A DNA stretch of 11,730 bases from CAYXZO01 sp964469505. GTDB lineage: Bacteria; Fidelibacterota; UBA8477; JABMPR01. Made by a program: the position numbers and the translations under genes. Numbering within the stretch: position 1 is the stretch's first letter; each line of letters starts with the position of its first letter. The notes under the pieces are model-generated. The model was not told the DNA's origin, did not search any database, and saw nothing but the letters and a program-made list of their open reading frames with translations. Positions 6,156-11,730 of the stretch are shown one piece after another. Location of the stretch: the NCBI GenBank assembly GCA_964469505.1, contig CAYXZO010000063.1, positions 1-11,730 on the forward strand. The letters are read 5' to 3'.

Positions 6156-8611
6156 ACCTCCGGGGATTAATCTTCGCCGGCCTGCTATTTGCCGGTGTTT
6201 GGATAAGCGCCCAAAGCAACCGGATAGATTTAAACACGGCGGATTATGAAGAGTTGCACCAATTACCCCTTAGCGCTGCCCAACTTGAGGCCCTTTATCA
6301 GTACCTCCTTTATCAGGGCCCTCTGAATAGCTTTTACGACCTCCGTAACGTTCCCGGTTTTGATGAACCTACCCTGACCAAACTAAAACCGCTGGTGATC
6401 GTTACGCCGCCCTCGGCGGTTACCGCTTATCGGCTCGGGATGCAGGCGCTGCGTTTGGAATATTGGACCGGCGCCGAAGGCACCAACGAAAGTCTCATCG
6501 AATTCTGGCTGGATCAGTTGCTGGAGCCCCTGAACGTCAACGCAGCCGAGTACGAAGATCTGGTGGCGCTGCAAAACGTGAGTCCGGTGGACGCCGCGGC
6601 GGTAATCCGCCTGCGGGAGCAAATGGGCGGCATTCATTACCAGCGGGCTTTACGTAACGCCGTGGGGTTGTCCTACTATGGCTATCGCAATTTGCGGGAT
6701 CTGGTGAGCTATGAGCCCGGTGCTTCGCGGTTGCATGTGCGCTACAATTTCACTTTGAAAACTGTGCCCTCCACCATCTCCACCGATGAAGAAGTGCAGA
6801 ATCCCCCCATTGAGAGTAGCTACCTCCCCGATCTTCAGCATAAACTGGTCCTCAGCTGGCCCGGTAAGCTTTCCCTGGGGCTGGCTTACCAGCGGCAGTT
6901 GGGAGAACGTGATCGCCTAGTGGAAATCGGGGGCCATTCCTGGCCGGCCCTTAAAACCACCCTGACCATCGAACGCCGGCGTTGGGGGCCGCTGTTCCTG
7001 AAACGGCTGGTGTTGGGCAATTACGCCGTGACTATGGGCCAGGGCGTGGTTTTCCAGAACACCGATTTCCGCGCTCCCCGCTGGAGCGGTTACGGCTGGA
7101 GTAAACGGGCCCCGGGGCTTTATCCCGATTTGTCCCGGACTATCGAGTACGCCTTGAAAGGTGCCGCGGCGGAAATGCAGCTCGGTTCCCACCTGCGTTT
7201 CCTGGGATTCTGGTCCCTGGCTGACCGGGACGCGGTAGTCAATCCCGACACCACCAGCTTCACAGCCCTCATTACCCTGTATCCCCGGCGTGACGAAGGT
7301 TTGCGCGATTCCCTGTTCTATCCCATGAAGAACGCCGTCAAGGAGATGACCTACGGCGGGGAGGTAAAGTGGATTTTCGGGCCGGGAATTTACCTGGGAT
7401 TGTCCAGTTACGAGAGTTTGTACGACAAAGTTCTGGAGCCCCGGCCGGCCACCATCATTGCCCCCCAATATCAGGGGCTTTTTCTGACCTCCTACGGCAA
7501 CGGCGCCGATCCCGAAATCGCCGCCATGTATCATTCCCGGGGAGAATCGCCCCTCTGGAGCGCGGCCCGCTCGTTTCGCCGGGTGCACGGAGTGGAATTC
7601 AGTTGGGTAGGGCGCCGCCTGGCGGTCCAGGGTGAATGGGGTGTGCTGGACAGGGGTGTGCCGCTGTCGGAGCTTAAATCCCAGCCCCAGGCCTGGGTAG
7701 TCAATGCTTACTGGCAATCCGACAAACTGAATCTCCTGGTGCTTTACCGGCATTACGATCTGGCTTACGATAATCCCTACCAGCGCAGCTTTTCCAATTA
7801 CCAGCGCTACAAAGGCTCCATTTTCGAAGACGAATTCTATCTGCGGGACCCGGTGCTGGCCTATCTCTACACCGGCGCTTCCCAGCCCCAGGCGGAAAAG
7901 GGTTTGTACGTGCGTACCCGCTACCAGGTGAGCCGGGCCTGGATCTGGACCGTGGATTACGACACCTGGACCCGTGTGGCCGACGGCGCCCGCTATTTCC
8001 GCACCGTTTCCCGCCTGGAATATCGCCCCTGGTACAACGTGCGCCTCTACTGGCGCCAGAAATGGCAGGCCCGGGCGCCCTTCAACCTGCTCAGTCCCAC
8101 CCGCTATTACAACCGGGAGTCTATTCTCACCGCCCGGGTGCGTTTGGCCCGTTACGACGATTTACAGCTCACCTGGTTCCATTCTTTCACCCAGTTTGCC
8201 CCCCGGCGGCGCCTGGTGGTGGATTTAACCACCGGGGCTTACAACTCATCGCTGGTGGGCAATGCCGGCAGTCCCGCCCAGGCCCTCAGTTTTCGCCTGC
8301 GACACCATTTCTCCCCCAACTTCCAGGCCGTGACGGGCATTACAGCTTACCAAGGTTTCTATTGGACCTTTGAAGAAACGGACTTCCGGGTGCTGAACAG
8401 CCCCGTTCCCAGCTTGCGGTGGTATGTGTCCTTCGGTCTGCGTCCCACGGATCATTGGTACGTGCGCTTCATGGCTGCTCGCGAGGAAGGTGGGAGCCGC
8501 ACCAATTTCGCTTACGGCGAACAACGGGGTGATCCCCGCGCGCTGCAACCGGATGTTTACAATTATCAAATCGGTACCGACTATCGCTTACAGGTGGATT
8601 ATGTATTTTGA
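6152..8611 (+). CDS. ComEA-like helix-hairpin-helix protein fused to a large outer-membrane barrel
   Basis: The 819-residue product has a signal peptide (1-20, ending WISA). Two helix-hairpin-helix modules follow: residues 24-84 (IDLNTADYEELHQLP, YDLRNVPGFD, LTKLKPLV) and 126-184 (PLNVNAAEYEDLVALQNV, AAAVIRLREQMGG, LRDLVSY). The 'LNTA..EEL' opening is the ComEA signature; ComEA is the periplasmic DNA receptor of transformation, and HhH motifs bind the DNA backbone without sequence preference. From about 190 to the end the chain is rich in Y, W, F and R, with alternating strand patterns, long loops and the final sequence YRLQVDYVF, a textbook barrel-assembly signal. HhH proteins of similar length are annotated in Bacteroidetes without a settled function. 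A DNA-binding outer-membrane channel or receptor is inferred. The HhH modules could instead serve protein contacts. The gene overlaps both neighbours. Confidence 0.85.
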   Translation: MNLRGLIFAGLLFAGVWISAQSNRIDLNTADYEELHQLPLSAAQLEALYQYLLYQGPLNSFYDLRNVPGFDEPTLTKLKPLVIVTPPSAVTAYRLGMQALRLEYWTGAEGTNESLIEFWLDQLLEPLNVNAAEYEDLVALQNVSPVDAAAVIRLREQMGGIHYQRALRNAVGLSYYGYRNLRDLVSYEPGASRLHVRYNFTLKTVPSTISTDEEVQNPPIESSYLPDLQHKLVLSWPGKLSLGLAYQRQLGERDRLVEIGGHSWPALKTTLTIERRRWGPLFLKRLVLGNYAVTMGQGVVFQNTDFRAPRWSGYGWSKRAPGLYPDLSRTIEYALKGAAAEMQLGSHLRFLGFWSLADRDAVVNPDTTSFTALITLYPRRDEGLRDSLFYPMKNAVKEMTYGGEVKWIFGPGIYLGLSSYESLYDKVLEPRPATIIAPQYQGLFLTSYGNGADPEIAAMYHSRGESPLWSAARSFRRVHGVEFSWVGRRLAVQGEWGVLDRGVPLSELKSQPQAWVVNAYWQSDKLNLLVLYRHYDLAYDNPYQRSFSNYQRYKGSIFEDEFYLRDPVLAYLYTGASQPQAEKGLYVRTRYQVSRAWIWTVDYDTWTRVADGARYFRTVSRLEYRPWYNVRLYWRQKWQARAPFNLLSPTRYYNRESILTARVRLARYDDLQLTWFHSFTQFAPRRRLVVDLTTGAYNSSLVGNAGSPAQALSFRLRHHFSPNFQAVTGITAYQGFYWTFEETDFRVLNSPVPSLRWYVSFGLRPTDHWYVRFMAAREEGGSRTNFAYGEQRGDPRALQPDVYNYQIGTDYRLQVDYVF

Positions 8612-9938
8612 GTTTTTGAGAAAGTTTTACCGGCGCCTCGTGTTGGCGATTCTGTGCGCTCTGACCCCCGGGATGGCAGCGGGTCAGGGCTACTTCCAGG
8701 CCCTTTTCACCGAATCGATTCCCGTGGCTCACGCCCGCAACAGTGGACTGGGGGGCGTGGTGGCGTCACGGTCCCAGGGAGGTCTGGCGGCTTTAAGCAA
8801 TCCCGCCTGGCTCACTACCTCCGGCCTGGAAGTCAATCTGGGCTGGCAAGCCCTGACCTGGAATGAGGACCGCAGCTTCCCGGTCATTGACCAGTTCGGT
8901 GATCAAGTGACTGACAACATTTACGTGGTCTCCCGCAACTTGGGGTGGAGCGTTTCCGCCGGTGTCAAAGCCCGCCTGGGAGCGCTGGGATGGGGAGTGG
9001 CCACCGCGCCGTTTCAACTTTTGGTTTACGATTATAACGAAGAAGTAAGGGGTTCCCTCAGCTCCTCCCATCCCATCCGGGACCCGCTGGTTGGTTACCA
9101 CCGCGTCCAGCGCACCGGACTCTACCAGCAAATTGCCCTGGGGGTGGCCTGGCATAACCGGCGGCTGCGGGTGGGTTTGAGCGGCAAATGGCTTACCGCC
9201 CGGGATTTACAATTCGGGGACGGGGTGGTGGTCCTGGACCCGGACGCGGCCCTGGCCTCGGACACCACCACCTTTTACATCCAGCCGGTGGATCTGGTGA
9301 ATGCGCCCCTGAGCGCGAGTTTGGGACTGGTCTGGAGCTGGAATCCCCGCCTGGAGCTGAGTTTCCTGGCCGAGGGTGGCTGGACCATCCAGCAGCGGCA
9401 GAATACGGCCCTGCCCCTGGTGAGCGTGGCCACCGATTTGCCGGCCTACGGCGCTGAAGATTCCGTCACGGTGAGTTATCACCTCCCGCCCCGGTTCACC
9501 GCCGGCGCGCGCATCCGCCCCCGGCGGAATCCCCCGGTGCAAATCGTAGCGGAATTGAGCTACTCGCCCTGGAATTGGGCCGAGATCGAATTTGATCAGC
9601 CGGTGGCGGACACCACTACCTTCCCCTATGCTTTCCGGGAAAGCTGGACCGGCCGGCTGGGAGCCGAAACGCGCATCGCCCCCGGCACAGTGCTGCGGGT
9701 GGGCTTCGCTTACGAGACCTCACCCCTGGCGGAAGAATTGACCCGCTCCGTTTTTTCCGTGGGCGGGGGTTATCGCAACGGTCCTTGGCAATTTGACCTG
9801 GGCGGCGAATGGTGGTTCCAGCGGTATCATTATCCCGACCTGTTTGTGCCCCCCGGTGACCCGGGCCACGGCTTGGAACAGGTGCGGGAAAGCTGGGGCC
9901 GGCTGAACGCCACCTTGAGCTACCACTGGCGGCTATGA
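8601..9938 (+). CDS. FadL/OmpP1/UPF0164-like outer-membrane beta-barrel protein
   Basis: I place the start at the ATG at 8601, giving 445 residues. The frame stays open upstream to 8424, but that extension lies wholly inside the previous gene and would bury the signal peptide (RRLVLAILCALTPGMAAGQG, about 11-30). The mature N-terminus carries ARNSGLGGVVASRSQGG followed by LSNPAW (65-70), the small-residue hatch and NPA motif of FadL/PorV-type barrels. The remainder shows repeated amphipathic strands and ends in a strand with terminal aromatic and hydrophobic residues (LSYHWRL). FadL-type proteins pass hydrophobic compounds across the outer membrane, but many FCB relatives have unknown cargo. 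It overlaps the upstream gene by 11 bases and the downstream gene by four. A weak AGGTGG lies only three bases before the ATG, so coupling with the upstream gene probably drives translation. Confidence 0.8.
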   Translation: MYFEFLRKFYRRLVLAILCALTPGMAAGQGYFQALFTESIPVAHARNSGLGGVVASRSQGGLAALSNPAWLTTSGLEVNLGWQALTWNEDRSFPVIDQFGDQVTDNIYVVSRNLGWSVSAGVKARLGALGWGVATAPFQLLVYDYNEEVRGSLSSSHPIRDPLVGYHRVQRTGLYQQIALGVAWHNRRLRVGLSGKWLTARDLQFGDGVVVLDPDAALASDTTTFYIQPVDLVNAPLSASLGLVWSWNPRLELSFLAEGGWTIQQRQNTALPLVSVATDLPAYGAEDSVTVSYHLPPRFTAGARIRPRRNPPVQIVAELSYSPWNWAEIEFDQPVADTTTFPYAFRESWTGRLGAETRIAPGTVLRVGFAYETSPLAEELTRSVFSVGGGYRNGPWQFDLGGEWWFQRYHYPDLFVPPGDPGHGLEQVRESWGRLNATLSYHWRL

Positions 9939-11730
9939 AAACGCTCCGCTTCGCTTGGGTCCTGCTCCTGCTGCTGACGGCCTGTCTGCCGCCTTCGGCG
10001 GAGCAGAAAAGCGCCCCTTCACCCACCAGGCGCGTGCATTTGCTCTTCACCAATGATCTCCACGGCGGACTGGCTCCCGGACCGGCCCGCTTCATGAATC
10101 CCGATTTTCCCCCCGACCTCGGGGGTGGTGCCAGTATGCTGGCTTACGTCCGGAAGATTCGACAACAAGCCCGAGCCGAAGACGCGGGCATGATTCTGCT
10201 GGACGGGGGCAATTTCTTCCAGGGCACTCCCCTGGGTATGGCCGATTCCGGCCAGGCGGTGGTGGAGTGGATGAACCGCGTGGGCTACACCGCCGGCACC
10301 GTGGGCCCCACCGATTTCGTGTTCGGCCCCGACCATCTCAGGCGACTGGCCTCAAAGGCTCGTTTCCCCTTCTTGAGCTGCAATCTCTTCACCGCCGATG
10401 GGCAACGACCCGACTGGGTCCAGCCGGAAAAACTGGTGCATTTCGGTAATCTCACCGTCGCCATTATCGGGGTAACCACCCCTGATTTGCCGGAGCGCCA
10501 GTGGCCCGAGCTGGTGGCGGGGCTGCGGGTGGCCGATCCGGTGCCCATTCTCCAGGAACGCACGGCTGCGCTGCGGGCCCGGGGAATACGGCTCATCATC
10601 GGACTGGTGAACATGGGCGTGCCTTACAATCGGGAGAAAGCCTTCGCTGATTATCTCACCACCAGCGAGCGGGAAACGGCTGCCGGCCGGGAACAAAACA
10701 CCCTCACCTTGGCTTACCAACCCACGGGCCTGGACGTGATCATCTCCGGCGGCAGCACCGCCGGTTACCGCACCCCCTGGGAAGATCCCCTGACCCACAC
10801 CCTGGTGTTTCAAGGCTACGGTAACGGTTCCAACCTCGGCCACGTGATTCTGGAAGTGGACCGTCGCACCGGCGGCTTGTTGGGCTATGAGTTACCCACC
10901 TACCAGAGCTGTTTGATAACCTTGACCAGGGAAACCGTGCCGCCTGCGCCCGTAGAGGAAGAACGTTTGCAGCGTCTGAGCGCCCTCCGCAGCCGCTGGC
11001 TGAGACCCCGTTTTGCTAAGGCTCTGCCATTGGGACTGTACCCCTCCCAGCATCAAGTACTGGAAGTTAACAACTACCCGGTTCCCCGGCTGGGGGCTGA
11101 GAACACCCTGGAGGTGGTCACTTGGAACATGGAGCATTTCCCCAAAGCGGCCGATACCACCATTAGGGCCGTGGCGGAAGTGATGCGGGACCTGAACGCC
11201 GATGTGTATGCCGTGCAGGAGATCGGCTCCCTGGGGGCTTTTTACCAACTGCTACAATACATGCCGGAATACGCGGCTATTCTTTCTCAGAACTCATCCT
11301 TCTACGACCAGGCTCTGATCTATCGCCGGGACGTGTTGGTCCCCACTGACCGTGAGGAGCCCTTCGCCGATGATGATTACGATTTCGCCGGCCGGCCACC
11401 CTTGCGGGGCGATTTCTGGTATCTCACCGGCCGAGACACTCTGCCATTGACGGTCATCGATTTACATCTAAAGTGCTGCGGCAATGGCCTGGAGCGGCGT
11501 AAGAAATCCATCCGTCGCTTGCATACCTATCTGGACAGCCTGCTGGCCTGGGGTGACACCAATCTGGTGGTCCTGGGTGACTGGAATGACGACGTGCTGG
11601 ACACCGGCGAGGATCAGGTGTTCACGCCACTACTGGAAGACTCTCAAGATTTCCTCTTCGTAACCGCCCGCCTGGCGGCCGATCCCACCCAGGCTTCCTA
11701 TCCCTCCTGGCCCAGCTTCCTGGACAACAT
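9935..11730 (+). CDS. Lipoprotein with degenerate 5'-nucleotidase-type domain fused to an EEP nuclease domain (3' end outside window)
   Basis: The frame opens at the ATG at 9935, overlapping the upstream stop (ATGA), and runs without a stop for 598 codons to the window edge. The N-terminus is a lipoprotein signal with lipobox LTAC (Cys17), so the protein is membrane-anchored. Residues 33-330 align by eye with the metallophosphatase domain of UshA-type 5'-nucleotidases: FTNDLHGG (38-45), LLDGGNFFQGTPL (88-100) and VGPTDFVFG (123-131). Several metal ligands are replaced, so this half is probably inactive. The usual 5'-nucleotidase C-terminal domain is missing. From 391 an endonuclease/exonuclease/phosphatase domain follows, with VVTWNMEHF (N398), VQEI (E429), YDQALIY, IDLHLK (H511), LGDWND (D549, N551) and FLDN (D597). 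The final SDH motif would lie just beyond the edge. Likely activity is nuclease or phosphodiesterase; EEP domains can also act on lipids. Confidence 0.85.
   Translation, partial: MKTLRFAWVLLLLLTACLPPSAEQKSAPSPTRRVHLLFTNDLHGGLAPGPARFMNPDFPPDLGGGASMLAYVRKIRQQARAEDAGMILLDGGNFFQGTPLGMADSGQAVVEWMNRVGYTAGTVGPTDFVFGPDHLRRLASKARFPFLSCNLFTADGQRPDWVQPEKLVHFGNLTVAIIGVTTPDLPERQWPELVAGLRVADPVPILQERTAALRARGIRLIIGLVNMGVPYNREKAFADYLTTSERETAAGREQNTLTLAYQPTGLDVIISGGSTAGYRTPWEDPLTHTLVFQGYGNGSNLGHVILEVDRRTGGLLGYELPTYQSCLITLTRETVPPAPVEEERLQRLSALRSRWLRPRFAKALPLGLYPSQHQVLEVNNYPVPRLGAENTLEVVTWNMEHFPKAADTTIRAVAEVMRDLNADVYAVQEIGSLGAFYQLLQYMPEYAAILSQNSSFYDQALIYRRDVLVPTDREEPFADDDYDFAGRPPLRGDFWYLTGRDTLPLTVIDLHLKCCGNGLERRKKSIRRLHTYLDSLLAWGDTNLVVLGDWNDDVLDTGEDQVFTPLLEDSQDFLFVTARLAADPTQASYPSWPSFLDN

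Noticed and set aside
6917..7753. 278-codon minus-strand open frame opposite the HhH-barrel gene
   Set aside because: Same reasoning: it is antisense to a strongly supported gene, with low-complexity Gly/Pro/His-rich translation and no signal or domain.
8424..8600. 59-codon N-terminal extension of the FadL-like gene
   Set aside because: It lies entirely within the preceding gene in another frame, and would place the signal peptide inside the protein; the ATG at 8601 is much better.
9985..10007. Stable GC hairpin with a TTC loop just after the lipobox codon of the last gene
   Set aside because: It lies inside an intact coding frame and has no T-run after it, so it is not an intrinsic terminator; GC-rich Pro/Ala/Ser coding is enough to explain it.
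11720..11730. Apparent loss of a catalytic His in the EEP domain (FLDN where many relatives have IDH)
   Set aside because: In ExoIII-type enzymes the aspartate of this motif is the conserved residue and the catalytic His lies later in the SDH motif, which is outside the window; nothing can be concluded.
1..11730. CRISPR arrays, insertion sequences, tRNA or rRNA genes, phage or toxin-antitoxin genes
   Set aside because: I saw no regularly spaced direct repeats, no transposase or integrase motifs, and no structural RNA signatures on either strand.

Overview
The window looks like a chromosomal segment from a didermic bacterium of the FCB superphylum, for example a Marinimicrobia-, Calditrichota- or Ignavibacteria-like lineage; the exact phylum cannot be fixed from this sequence alone. 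The pointers are a C-terminal sorting domain with a YPNPFNP motif on a secreted multidomain protein, a PorV-like protein, outer-membrane beta-barrels with NPA motifs, and a barrel ending in the aromatic terminal signal (YVF). Coding DNA is GC-rich, while the only real intergenic gap is visibly richer in A and T.

Layout, all on the + strand. Positions 1-363 hold the 3' end of a membrane protein that resembles the C-terminal membrane part of PAP2-family phosphatases. Positions 364-655 are non-coding, with a weak promoter candidate, three short inverted repeats and a leader hairpin. From 656 to the right edge there is one tightly packed run of six genes. Every junction overlaps, by 4, 1, 4, 11 and 4 bases in order, so the run is almost certainly one transcript with coupled translation. 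The six products are: (1) an 870-residue secreted lamin-tail/PKD/OB-fold protein with a sorting domain; (2) a 666-residue shorter relative with lamin-tail, Ig-like, paired OB-like and FlgD-like domains; (3) a 296-residue PorV/PorQ-like outer-membrane protein; (4) an 819-residue protein with two ComEA-like helix-hairpin-helix modules in front of a large predicted outer-membrane barrel; (5) a 445-residue FadL/OmpP1/UPF0164-like barrel; (6) a lipoprotein of at least 598 residues, cut by the window edge, joining a 5'-nucleotidase-type metallophosphatase domain to an endonuclease/exonuclease/phosphatase (EEP) domain.

Every product is predicted to be exported, and several carry modules seen in extracellular nucleases (lamin-tail plus OB-fold plus EEP, as in ExeM/NucH-like enzymes; OB-fold plus 5'-nucleotidase, as in YhcR-like enzymes) or in DNA-uptake receptors (ComEA-like HhH). 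My main hypothesis is an envelope system that captures and processes extracellular DNA or nucleotides, with modules usually found in one polypeptide split over several co-translated surface proteins. This is inference from domain content and operon structure. The clearest directly readable oddity is in gene 6: its metallophosphatase domain keeps the first metal motif (DLH) but has lost nearly every other metal or catalytic residue, while the EEP domain keeps its motifs as far as the window runs.
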